Shown: one piece after another, positions 1-5,914 of the stretch
Layout: every line of letters starts with the position of its first letter
Position numbering within the stretch: position 1 is the first letter of the stretch
Source of the DNA: Deltaproteobacteria bacterium RIFOXYA12_FULL_61_11
Lineage (GTDB): Bacteria > Bdellovibrionota_F > JAHFAK01 > YA12-FULL-61-11
Assembly: GCA_001799195.1 (NCBI GenBank)
Contig: MGSU01000230.1
Coordinates: forward strand, 1 to 7,052
Length of the DNA stretch: 7,052 nt
Direction: 5' to 3'
Notes under the pieces: model-generated
Databases searched by the model: none
The model's input: the letters and a program-made list of their open reading frames with translations, nothing else
Told to the model about the DNA's origin: nothing
Program-made: the position numbers and the translations under genes

Positions 1-155
1 CGCACCGCGGGACGTTCTCTGGAGGTCCGCCCTCGGGTCCGAAGCGCGTGGCGTGAGGGCCTCGGACCGGTCAATCGGCCTTCGGTATCATAGGCCAACA
101 ACGATTTTGCCGTCGCGGTGAGAAGTATATCCACAAGAGTATCGAAAAGATCCAT
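1..155 (-). CDS. Possible 5' part of an unknown protein gene, cut by the window edge
   Basis: An open frame begins with ATG at 155 and stays open to base 1 (51 codons). The N-terminus reads MDLFDTLVDILLTATAKSLL, an amphipathic to hydrophobic stretch, followed by an Arg/Pro-rich part. I do not recognise the protein. Support for a real start is contextual: a GGGAG Shine-Dalgarno site 7 nt upstream (163-167) and a well-spaced promoter at 196-224. Against it, the frame after about residue 28 is arginine-rich and low in character. The DNA there contains an inverted repeat (36-42 with 62-68) and two 10-11 bp blocks also found in the noncoding element at 249-458, so coding sequence could end outside this frame or be disrupted. 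It could also be a short leader or an RNA gene driven by the same promoter. Confidence 0.4.
   Translation of the reverse strand, partial: MDLFDTLVDILLTATAKSLLAYDTEGRLTGPRPSRHALRTRGRTSRERPAV
36..68. repeat. Inverted repeat with 7-bp arms
   Basis: GGTCCGA (36-42) pairs with TCGGACC (62-68) around a 19-nt loop. It lies inside the possible left-edge reading frame. It may be a structured RNA segment or chance in GC-rich DNA. There is no U-tract on either side, so it is not a good intrinsic terminator. Confidence 0.3.
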
Positions 156-162
156 GTTCGTG

Positions 163-167
163 CTCCC
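163..167 (-). promoter_or_regulatory. Ribosome binding site for the left-edge gene
   Basis: GGGAG on the minus strand, 7 nt before the ATG at 155. It is the main local evidence that the ATG is used. Confidence 0.45.
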
Positions 168-170
168 GGG

Positions 171-184
171 CCGGAGATCTCCGG
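171..184. promoter_or_regulatory. 14-bp perfect palindrome, candidate operator
   Basis: CCGGAGATCTCCGG is a perfect inverted repeat. It lies just downstream of the expected transcription start (about base 189) of the minus-strand promoter at 196-224 and just upstream of the Shine-Dalgarno site at 163-167. That position suits a repressor operator, or a short 5' leader hairpin. The binding role is inference; the symmetry and position are seen directly. Confidence 0.4.
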
Positions 185-195
185 ATGGTGGACCG

Positions 196-224
196 AGCAT
201 ACCCGCGAGAGAGGAGAATGGCAA
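196..224 (-). promoter_or_regulatory. Sigma70-type promoter for the left-edge gene
   Basis: On the minus strand TTGCCA (219-224, 5 of 6 to TTGACA) and TATGCT (196-201, 4 of 6 to TATAAT) are separated by exactly 17 bp. The predicted start near 189 gives a leader of about 34 nt before the ATG at 155. The layout closely matches the promoter in front of the PilZ gene (TTGCCA, 17 bp, TATGGT), which supports both. Confidence 0.55.
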
Positions 225-314
225 GCACCTGTTGCAATCCTGCGTAACCCTTCAGGGGGATTTCAGTTTTGGCTGGTACGAGGGGTCCTGTCACCTCTCA
301 CACCGACGCCGCTG

Positions 315-380
315 CATCCTGCGCGTCGCTTGGAGGTCCGCATCCTTGCGGCCACCCCCACCATGCTCATCCTTGCGCGT
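315..380. repeat. Three short direct repeats with a 26-27 bp period
   Basis: CATCCTGCGCGT (315-326), CATCCTTGCGGC (341-352) and CATCCTTGCGCGT (368-380) share the core CATCCT(T)GCG at starts 26 and 27 bp apart. The spacers between them differ, so this is not a CRISPR array. They lie inside the inverted-repeat-bounded block and look like part of an extragenic repeat unit. Confidence 0.4.
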
Positions 381-405
381 GGCGGGGGACCCCCGTCGGT
401 GCCAC
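379..405. repeat. GC-rich nested hairpin
   Basis: GTGGC (379-383) pairs with GCCAC (401-405), and inside it CGGGGG (383-388) can pair partly with CCCCCG (390-395). The structure is strong but has no T-run after it on either strand, so Rho-independent termination is not supported. Confidence 0.35.
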
Positions 406-492
406 CCCGGTGATGGAGTGATCACTTACGTATAATTCACCCAAAACTGAACTGAAGGCATTCATTCCCGCAGAACTGCTCGAGGAAGTAAC

Positions 493-1836
493 TCAGGTTT
501 GAGCAATCACGGTACGCTGGATGACCAGAGTCTCGGCATCGAACACTTCGAGCAAGACGCTCAAGGGGTTCTCTCTCGCATACAGATCCTTCTTGCGCAA
601 CACCTTGGCGCGCATACCAATACCCTGAGGTTTGTAGTCGGTTATCCAATTCCGGAGATGTTCGAAGTGCTCTTCGGTGACAATCCCCTGCTCATGGATC
701 ACGAAGAAGCGCTTCCCCAAGCGAGAGACCTTCGCCGGGATTTCGTGTTCCTGCAGGTAACGGCAGAGGAGCCCTGCCAATTCGTGCAGGGCGTGGTCCC
801 CGAAGCGGGGGTCTTTCTGGTTGAGTTGCTCCACCACCTCATAGACCACCTCGAACACGCTGAAACGTTCGGGCAACTGAGGTTCGAGCCGGGCCAGGAG
901 CCGTTCCGGTTGTTCCAGTCCGGTCACCCGGTCATGGATGAACAGGAGGTTCTCGGCCTCGTTGAGTGCATTGGAAAGCAACTCCCGAAGGGAATGTGCG
1001 GCAGGGTAGTGAGCGTTGAGGAGCGATTCTTGTTCCGGGAAGGAGAACACGGCCTGACGGAGGTTGATGGAGTACTGGCGATCGAGGACTTGGAGTTCGA
1101 GTTTCGCCGGGAGCAGGTCTGCCAGGGGGAGCCCCGGCCAGGGACGGGGCCGGTAGGCCGTCCGTTCGGTAGCGAGGTCGTCCTGTTCTCCAAGAGGACT
1201 CGTCGTGTCGAATTCGAGCAGGAAGAATTCGTCGCCCTTGCGCGCTATCCAGACCGTATGCTCTCCGTGCGCTCGGACCAGGGTGAGGAAGAGCTTCTTC
1301 AGGAGGTAGTTCCCGATATACGTACCGTGATTTTTATTGAAATGGGCGAACTGTTCGATTTCCACGACGAGAATCCTGAACGGATGGAGTAGCTCTCCAA
1401 AGGTACGGTGCAATCGGTCGGGAAGAAGATCGTGGCGGAAAGCACCGGTCAACCGATCGAGGTAGCGTTGCTCCTGACCGATCTCTCGCGCGCGCCGCTC
1501 GAGGGTGTTGCGAGCTCCGAGACGGCAAACGATGGTGACCAGAGAGAATTCGTGGGTTCCGCACAGGGTGATGACCGCGCCGTCTTCCAATATCGCGGTT
1601 GTGACCTTGTGGTCATTGACCAGAGTCCCATTGGTCGAACCGAGATCATCCAAGCGGAAGTGGTTTTCCTCGTAACGAATCACGAAATGGTGTCTCGAGA
1701 CGAATTCCTCGGCAATACGGAAATCCGTGTCCCCGGGACTGCGGCCGACCACCACCTCGTCCGAGTCGAAAATCGCGCGCTGCCCGACATTTTTGCCGTC
1801 GAGGACGAAGAGGAGCAGACTATCACGCTCGATCAT
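493..1836 (-). CDS. FHA domain protein with two degenerate GGDEF-like domains
   Basis: This 447-residue soluble protein starts with an FHA phosphothreonine-binding domain (about 8-100): GRS at 31-33, SRHH at 47-50 and GSTNGT at 66-71 are all canonical. A first GGDEF-like domain follows (about 127-298), opening with DRLTG (127-131). It has EIEQF where the family has DIDxF, and KGDEF (200-204) preceded by Arg in place of GGDEF; a typical tail helix with LLSNALNEAENLL closes it. A second, more decayed copy (about 302-447) opens with DRVTGL and carries GKRFF (374-378) at the signature, so the catalytic acidic residues are gone. Diguanylate cyclase activity is doubtful in the first copy and very unlikely in the second. 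The likely role is phosphopeptide-guided scaffolding or nucleotide sensing (inference). ATG at 1836 is preferred over GTG at 1842 because GAGG (1845-1848) is 8 nt from the ATG but only 2 nt from the GTG. Confidence 0.85.
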   Translation of the reverse strand: MIERDSLLLFVLDGKNVGQRAIFDSDEVVVGRSPGDTDFRIAEEFVSRHHFVIRYEENHFRLDDLGSTNGTLVNDHKVTTAILEDGAVITLCGTHEFSLVTIVCRLGARNTLERRAREIGQEQRYLDRLTGAFRHDLLPDRLHRTFGELLHPFRILVVEIEQFAHFNKNHGTYIGNYLLKKLFLTLVRAHGEHTVWIARKGDEFFLLEFDTTSPLGEQDDLATERTAYRPRPWPGLPLADLLPAKLELQVLDRQYSINLRQAVFSFPEQESLLNAHYPAAHSLRELLSNALNEAENLLFIHDRVTGLEQPERLLARLEPQLPERFSVFEVVYEVVEQLNQKDPRFGDHALHELAGLLCRYLQEHEIPAKVSRLGKRFFVIHEQGIVTEEHFEHLRNWITDYKPQGIGMRAKVLRKKDLYARENPLSVLLEVFDAETLVIQRTVIAQT

Positions 1837-1844
1837 GCCCACAA

Positions 1845-1848
1845 CCTC
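1845..1848 (-). promoter_or_regulatory. Ribosome binding site deciding the FHA gene start
   Basis: GAGG on the minus strand lies 8 nt before ATG 1836 and only 2 nt before the in-frame GTG at 1842. This spacing selects the ATG. Confidence 0.5.
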
Positions 1849-1962
1849 GCGTTGCCACGGAGGCTCCAGAGTCTCCGCGCAGAAAATCCCCCCTCATCCA
1901 CCGTATCCAGAAGGTGGTTCAGCATAACTTGAATAGGTGCAAAAAACCAGAATTGCGTTTCC

Positions 1963-3177
1963 TCACAAGGGTTCGGGGAGGTGGGGCTGCATTGTCCACC
2001 TTGGTCTGAGCCTCAAGTCCACCGCGGCTCCCCCGAGGTCGAGTAGCGAAAAAGCGAGTTCCCCCGGTCGAACAGGTTCGAAGACCACGGGCGCGTAGCC
2101 CATCCAGTAAGGACCACCGGGTAGTTCAAGGGGATACCAGGTCTTCGAACGGACTTCGAAACATTCCACTCGATCGGGGCTGGAGCTCTCTCCGCGCTCG
2201 AGGGCCACGTACACGCACGGAACCCCATTGGGATGCTCCGGAGGAACGTGGACCGCGAGGTATTCTCCTCGAGGTTCGTGCCAAGCACCCTCGAAACGAT
2301 GCTCTTCGGGTACCCAGGCTCCGGCGAAGATCAGGCTGTGTTGGCCAACCACCACGAGGTCGAGGTACCCGTCCAGATCGAAGTCGACGAAACCGCCGTC
2401 GATGAGGTGGAACCCCGGGGCCAGGGATCCGGTCGGATAGTAGGGCCAGGGCAGACCGTGCTCGGTTGTCACGTCCTCGACCCTCCCCTCGGCATCGAAA
2501 CGGACCAGAGCGCTCGGTCCGATATGTTTTTGAACATCCCCATAGGAAGCGAAGAAACAGGCCGGTACCTCGACCCGGTCGAGGGGCAAGCTCGCGCAGG
2601 CAACGCCTCGGCCGACCAACGAGAGCTCGAGGTCTCGCATGGAAAACTGCCCTTCCTCGTTGAACAGCAGGACCTGAGGGGTGGCATAGGGAAAGAGCGA
2701 GGTGCGACCGAACACCTTGTAATCCTGCCAATCCGCAACAGCCAGGACCAAGCTGGGCGGTTGTCCTGGTCCGTTCAGGTGTACCGCGGCCACGTCATGG
2801 ATGCGGCGGCCTTTCGTTTCCCCTTCTCCACCAAGCTCGAAACGGTACTGCCCACCTCCGGAAAGTTCCAGGACCACCTCGTGCCGGGACCAGGCAACGT
2901 CGTCTTCCACGCCGTCACCATCGAGTTCGAACCCCGCAACCCGCTGATCCGAAACAGTGGCCTCGGCCCGGACGACCTCGAAGCGGGGAGCGTACCTCGA
3001 GGAGAGCGCGAGAGACGTGATCCCCGAGGGTTCGTCACGCAGGGGATCGGGTGCACCGCAGGAAGGGAGAACCCCACCGACGAGAGCCGGGAGACCGAGC
3101 AAGCAGAGCAGTGCGAGCAGGTGCTGACGAGGGGGTACCCGCTCTCCGATCCGGTACGATGGTGTTGGTTGCCGCAC
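1963..3177 (-). CDS. Probable exported FG-GAP/VCBS-repeat lipoprotein
   Basis: The product has 404 residues. The N-terminus is a basic stretch, a hydrophobic core (LLALLCLLGLPALVGG, 20-35) and LPSC ending at Cys40, followed by Gly. This resembles a type II signal peptide, although Pro at -2 is atypical for a lipobox. Two calcium-binding-like loops of the FG-GAP/VCBS type are visible: LDGDGVEDD near 85-93 and DFDLDGYLDL at 265-274. Such repeats form beta-propeller blades in integrin-like and other surface proteins; the intervening sequence is beta-rich and could supply further degenerate blades. Cysteines at 194, 207, 321 and 339 might form disulfides in the envelope. Its substrate or partner is unknown. 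The start is GTG, supported by GAGG (3186-3189) 8 nt upstream; no ATG exists before residue 180. The gene begins 43 nt after ygiQ ends, so it is probably in the same transcript. Confidence 0.75.
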   Translation of the reverse strand: MRQPTPSYRIGERVPPRQHLLALLCLLGLPALVGGVLPSCGAPDPLRDEPSGITSLALSSRYAPRFEVVRAEATVSDQRVAGFELDGDGVEDDVAWSRHEVVLELSGGGQYRFELGGEGETKGRRIHDVAAVHLNGPGQPPSLVLAVADWQDYKVFGRTSLFPYATPQVLLFNEEGQFSMRDLELSLVGRGVACASLPLDRVEVPACFFASYGDVQKHIGPSALVRFDAEGRVEDVTTEHGLPWPYYPTGSLAPGFHLIDGGFVDFDLDGYLDLVVVGQHSLIFAGAWVPEEHRFEGAWHEPRGEYLAVHVPPEHPNGVPCVYVALERGESSSPDRVECFEVRSKTWYPLELPGGPYWMGYAPVVFEPVRPGELAFSLLDLGGAAVDLRLRPRWTMQPHLPEPL

Positions 3178-3220
3178 CCCGAGAACCTCGTTTGGGAAGG
3201 GTTGATCACCGGGCCGGACC

Positions 3221-5038
3221 CTAGCGCACTAGCCGGGAAAACACAAGTCCCAGGTTCGCACGACGCCTGCCGTTGCGTTTGGCACTGCGCTTGCGAGGGG
3301 TTCGGTGCCGCCGGTCCTGGGGTACTATGAGCCGCGCGGACCTGGGAACAAACTCGCCGACATTCGAAGGGGAAAGCACCGCGCGTTGGGCGGCCCGTCC
3401 CGAGACACTGCGCTCGACGAATAGGACATTGCCCCGCGGGTCTCGTCCCGTGTGGTACATGACCGTGGCCAACGTTCCCGGGGTCGGAGTGAAGATCTGG
3501 ACTTGCTCGGGCCGGAGGTGCAGATCCCTCTGGGCCGCCTCGGCCAAGGCAGTCATGTGGTAGAGGGTGCAACCCGGATGCGCGGCGATCAGGTAATACG
3601 AGAGATGTTTCTCCACGCCTTGCCGCCGAACTTCGTCTTGGTACCGACGGCGGAACTCCACAAGCCGCTCCCACGGGGGTTTGTTCATGAGACCGAGTAC
3701 CGCCGGGGAACAGTGCTCCGGCGCCAGTTTCAATTGGCCGCCGACATGGTTCCGGACGAGGTCGGCGAGATAGGCCGGACCCTGACGCTCGTCCGCCAGG
3801 ACTAGGTCGTGCCGAACGCCGGAGGCCACGAACACCTGACGCACGCCGGGCACCTTGGTCAGCGCTCTCAGCAAAGACCTCAGGGGAGCATGGTCGATCG
3901 GCAAGGCCGGACACGGTGCTGCGCCCAAACATTGGCGCTCGGCGCAGGGGCCAGAGGCTTGCTTGGCCGGGCAATCGAAACCATACATATTGGCGGTAGG
4001 ACCTCCGACGTCGGTGATGATGCCGCGGAAGCGGGGGTGCTCGGTCAGGGCCGCGGCTTCGCGGAGCAACGATTCCCTGCTGCGCGAGATCACGGTGCGA
4101 CCCTGGTGCACGGCAATGGCGCAGAAGCTACATCCTCCGTAGCAGCCTCGGTGCGAGAGCAAGGAGAACCGCACCGTGTCCAGGGCCCGGACCTTCCCCA
4201 CCTGGGAAGGATGGGCCTCACGCTCGAAACCGAGTTCATGGACTGCGTCCAGCTCCTCTCGAGCCAGCGGGGCAGCAGGTGGATTATGCACGACCCAGCG
4301 ATCGCCATGACCTTGGCACAATTGCCGGGCAGCAGGGCCCTCGGCATTCGCTGCAAAGAGGTGATGGGCGAGTTCGAAGGCCGAGGTATCCTTGGCAATA
4401 GCCTCGAAGGACGGTAACTCCAGAGCTCCTGCCGGAGGTTCCTTGCGTACGACGCAGAGTCCGGGCAGGTCGTGGAAGGACCTTCCCGAGGCAAGACGTT
4501 CGGCAAGGGCGAGCACGGCGCGTTCCCCCTGACCGTAGACCAGCGCATCGGCTTTGGCGTCGAGGAGCAGGGATCGCCTGACTCGATCCTCCCAAAAATC
4601 GTAATGGGCCAGTCGGCGCAGGCTGGCCTCAATACCGCCCAGGACAATGGGTCGTCGCGATCCGGCATGCCTGCGGATGAGATTGGCATACACGATGGAA
4701 GCCCTGTCCGGTCGGCGGTCGTTACGCCCCCCGGGGGTGAAATCATCCTCACGGCGGGGTTTGCCGAGGGCGGTACGGTTGGCGACGAGAGAATCGACGC
4801 AGCCGGCGCTGATGCCCCAGAACAGCTTTGGGAGACCGAGCCGGGTGATATCCTCGGGTCCGAGGAGTCCCGGTTGGGCCACCACGCCGACGCGATAGCC
4901 GGCCGCGGTGAGCACTTTTCCGATCACCGCAACCCCGTCGAAGGGGGTGTCGGTGTAAGCATCGCCGCTGACCAGGATCACCTCGCACTGTTCCCAGCCG
5001 CGAGCAGCGAGTTCCTCTCGGGTAGCCGGTAGGAACAT
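3221..5038 (-). CDS. ygiQ: YgiQ-family radical SAM protein (UPF0313)
   Basis: The product has 605 residues, near the usual size for the family. The N-terminal region carries the family hallmark SGDAYTDTPFDG (24-35), followed by a cobalamin-binding-like fold region (LFWGISAGC, VLGGIEASLRR). The radical SAM core has CYGGCSFC, giving the 4Fe-4S ligands Cys299, Cys303 and Cys306 in the CX3CX2C pattern. A second cysteine group (356, 365, 370, 376) follows, as is common in YgiQ proteins. Later conserved blocks include LKLAPEHCSP (436-445) and FTPTPGT (516-522). The last 30 residues are a basic tail rich in Arg and Lys. The enzyme is cytoplasmic and is expected to cleave S-adenosylmethionine to make a radical; its substrate is not established. 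ATG 5038 has GGAG (5044-5047) 5 nt upstream. It lies 48 nt after the PilZ gene, probably in one operon. Clustering with c-di-GMP-type genes is not explained. Confidence 0.93.
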   Translation of the reverse strand: MFLPATREELAARGWEQCEVILVSGDAYTDTPFDGVAVIGKVLTAAGYRVGVVAQPGLLGPEDITRLGLPKLFWGISAGCVDSLVANRTALGKPRREDDFTPGGRNDRRPDRASIVYANLIRRHAGSRRPIVLGGIEASLRRLAHYDFWEDRVRRSLLLDAKADALVYGQGERAVLALAERLASGRSFHDLPGLCVVRKEPPAGALELPSFEAIAKDTSAFELAHHLFAANAEGPAARQLCQGHGDRWVVHNPPAAPLAREELDAVHELGFEREAHPSQVGKVRALDTVRFSLLSHRGCYGGCSFCAIAVHQGRTVISRSRESLLREAAALTEHPRFRGIITDVGGPTANMYGFDCPAKQASGPCAERQCLGAAPCPALPIDHAPLRSLLRALTKVPGVRQVFVASGVRHDLVLADERQGPAYLADLVRNHVGGQLKLAPEHCSPAVLGLMNKPPWERLVEFRRRYQDEVRRQGVEKHLSYYLIAAHPGCTLYHMTALAEAAQRDLHLRPEQVQIFTPTPGTLATVMYHTGRDPRGNVLFVERSVSGRAAQRAVLSPSNVGEFVPRSARLIVPQDRRHRTPRKRSAKRNGRRRANLGLVFSRLVR

Positions 5039-5086
5039 GAAGTCTCCACGGAGGTTCAGAGTGAGCGGATGGGGACTACGAGGTGA

Positions 5087-5746
5087 TCAGACCTGATGGT
5101 GGCGCTGGCACCACTGGAAGAATTGTTCGAGGCGGGGCTTGAACTCGTCGGCATAGTCGACAAACTGGATGCCGACGCCCTTGTTCCCGTTGGGCCGAGG
5201 CGAGAGGTAGACAACCTTCCCGGTGCACTGCAGTTCGAGGTTGAGCCCGGGCAAAACCAAGGTGAAGGGGATGAGTTGGTCCTTTATACAATCCGCGCCG
5301 GTCTCGAAGAATAGCCCGCCCTTACTCAGATTCTTGGTGTACTCGACGGCGAAGTCGTTGAGGCTGGCAAACTGGACCTTTACTCGGAACTCATGGCGGG
5401 GAGCCTTCCGGTGCTCTGCAAGACGCTGCGTATCTCCCGAACGGTGGTCGATCAGCGAGAGCAATTCGTCGGGGATATCAAGGAACCGTAGGCCCATACC
5501 ATCCTTGTCCTTCTGGCGTCCGTGCCGGACGACCTCGCCGCGACAGCGGTACTTGGCCTGATCTTCGTCGAGCGCGAGTAAGAAGGTTGGTCTGGCGTTC
5601 CGGGGCATGGGATTCTCGGTGAGTACGAAGACCCCGCTCCGGCTGATATCGAAGGTGCGTTCGCGACGATTGCCGCGCAGTTCGGGATAACTGACCCAAC
5701 CCTTGCAAAGGACACGCGGGTGTTGACGTTTATCGAGGGTGGTCAT
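5087..5746 (-). CDS. Tandem PilZ domain protein, likely c-di-GMP receptor
   Basis: The product has 219 residues and two PilZ domains. The first (about 5-100) has RQHPR (7-11) and DISRSG (33-38). The second (about 111-215) has RKAPR (113-117) and NLSKGG (139-144). Both therefore keep the RxxxR and (D/N)xSxxG motifs that bind c-di-GMP in this family. There is no signal peptide or membrane segment, so it is cytosolic. No output domain is present; it probably works by binding a partner protein (inference). Similar PilZ pairs are known from myxobacterial-type paralogous families. The start at 5746 is chosen because GGAG (5755-5758) lies 8 nt upstream, and because the longer start at 5788 falls inside the -10 box of its promoter. 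It is first in the minus-strand cluster and divergent from the LpoB-like gene. Confidence 0.88.
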   Translation of the reverse strand: MTTLDKRQHPRVLCKGWVSYPELRGNRRERTFDISRSGVFVLTENPMPRNARPTFLLALDEDQAKYRCRGEVVRHGRQKDKDGMGLRFLDIPDELLSLIDHRSGDTQRLAEHRKAPRHEFRVKVQFASLNDFAVEYTKNLSKGGLFFETGADCIKDQLIPFTLVLPGLNLELQCTGKVVYLSPRPNGNKGVGIQFVDYADEFKPRLEQFFQWCQRHHQV

Positions 5747-5783
5747 GGAGAACACTCCAGCATCGTTTCCATTACGGGGCCGA

Positions 5784-5812
5784 ACCATAGCGCACTTCGG
5801 TCATTCTGGCAA
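5784..5812 (-). promoter_or_regulatory. Sigma70-type promoter of the PilZ-ygiQ cluster
   Basis: On the minus strand TTGCCA (5807-5812) and TATGGT (5784-5789) are separated by exactly 17 bp. The predicted start near 5777 leaves a leader of about 31 nt to ATG 5746. It lies back to back with the plus-strand promoter at 5843-5871, with 30 bp between the two -35 boxes, so a shared regulator could act on both. Confidence 0.6.
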
Positions 5813-5842
5813 GGCTTGAGGGAGCAAAACGGCGTTTTCCCG

Positions 5843-5871
5843 TTGACAACCCGGTGCTCTTCTCGAATAGT
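5843..5871 (+). promoter_or_regulatory. Sigma70-type promoter of the LpoB-like gene
   Basis: A perfect TTGACA (5843-5848), a 17-bp spacer and AATAGT (5866-5871, 4 of 6 to TATAAT). The predicted start near 5878 gives a leader of about 37 nt before ATG 5915. Confidence 0.65.
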
Positions 5872-5914
5872 CAGGCCGCATGCGATGTCGACAACAGTGC
5901 TGACGAGGTGTTCC

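Larger units (their letters stand above)
249..458. repeat. Noncoding block with imperfect terminal inverted repeats, MITE- or extragenic-repeat-like
   Basis: The left end reads CCTTCAG (249-255), six bases, then TTCAGTTTTGGCTG (262-275). On the opposite strand the right end reads CCTTCAG (452-458) directly followed by TTCAGTTTTGGGTG (438-451). Thus a two-part sequence is repeated in inverted orientation, 13 of 14 bases matching in the long part and 7 of 7 in the short part. The interior is GC-rich, has three short direct repeats and a hairpin, and codes for nothing recognisable. No transposase gene and no flanking target duplication are visible, so mobile origin is inference. Confidence 0.4.
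156..492. other. Gene-poor intergenic stretch
   Basis: No open frame here has both a ribosome binding site and protein-like composition. The stretch holds the promoter, palindrome and Shine-Dalgarno site of the left-edge gene (163-224), an inverted-repeat-bounded block (249-458), a 10-bp palindrome AGTGATCACT (417-426) and a TATAAT hexamer (431-436) with no matching -35 box. It separates the end of the FHA gene from the next minus-strand gene. No hairpin followed by a T-run that would end transcription of the FHA gene was found. Confidence 0.6.

Noticed and set aside
315-380. CRISPR array
   Set aside because: Only three very short imperfect units, spacers of about 14 bp, and no cas genes.
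431-436. Perfect TATAAT on the plus strand as a promoter
   Set aside because: No -35 box at a proper distance and no plus-strand gene downstream; it would only give antisense RNA to the FHA gene.
499-1392. Long plus-strand open frame of 297 codons
   Set aside because: It lies wholly antisense to the FHA/GGDEF-like gene, whose domain motifs are clear. The frame stays open because of high GC at third codon positions and shows no recognisable domain.
1837-1842. GTG at 1842 as start of the FHA protein
   Set aside because: GAGG is only 2 nt from this GTG but 8 nt from the ATG at 1836, which is the better start.
1941-1962. T-run on the minus strand after the FG-GAP lipoprotein gene as a terminator
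   Set aside because: Six T residues lie about 17 nt after the stop codon, but no convincing stem precedes them.
1843-1962. Separate promoter for the FHA gene
   Set aside because: A TATGCT hexamer is present on the minus strand, but no -35-like hexamer stands at 16-18 bp.
2233-3330. Long plus-strand open frame of 365 codons
   Set aside because: It is antisense to the FG-GAP lipoprotein and the end of ygiQ, crosses a gene boundary and has no protein-like features.
2775-3974. Minus-strand open frame of 399 codons overlapping two genes
   Set aside because: It overlaps ygiQ and the lipoprotein out of frame; its Arg/Ser/Pro-rich composition is typical of a shadow frame.
5747-5788. ATG at 5788 as start of the PilZ protein
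   Set aside because: It lies within the -10 box of the likely promoter and has no Shine-Dalgarno site, unlike the ATG at 5746.
5720-5914. Longer start for the LpoB-like protein (5720 or 5885)
   Set aside because: The frame is open upstream by chance. The signal peptide, ribosome site and promoter position all favour ATG 5915.
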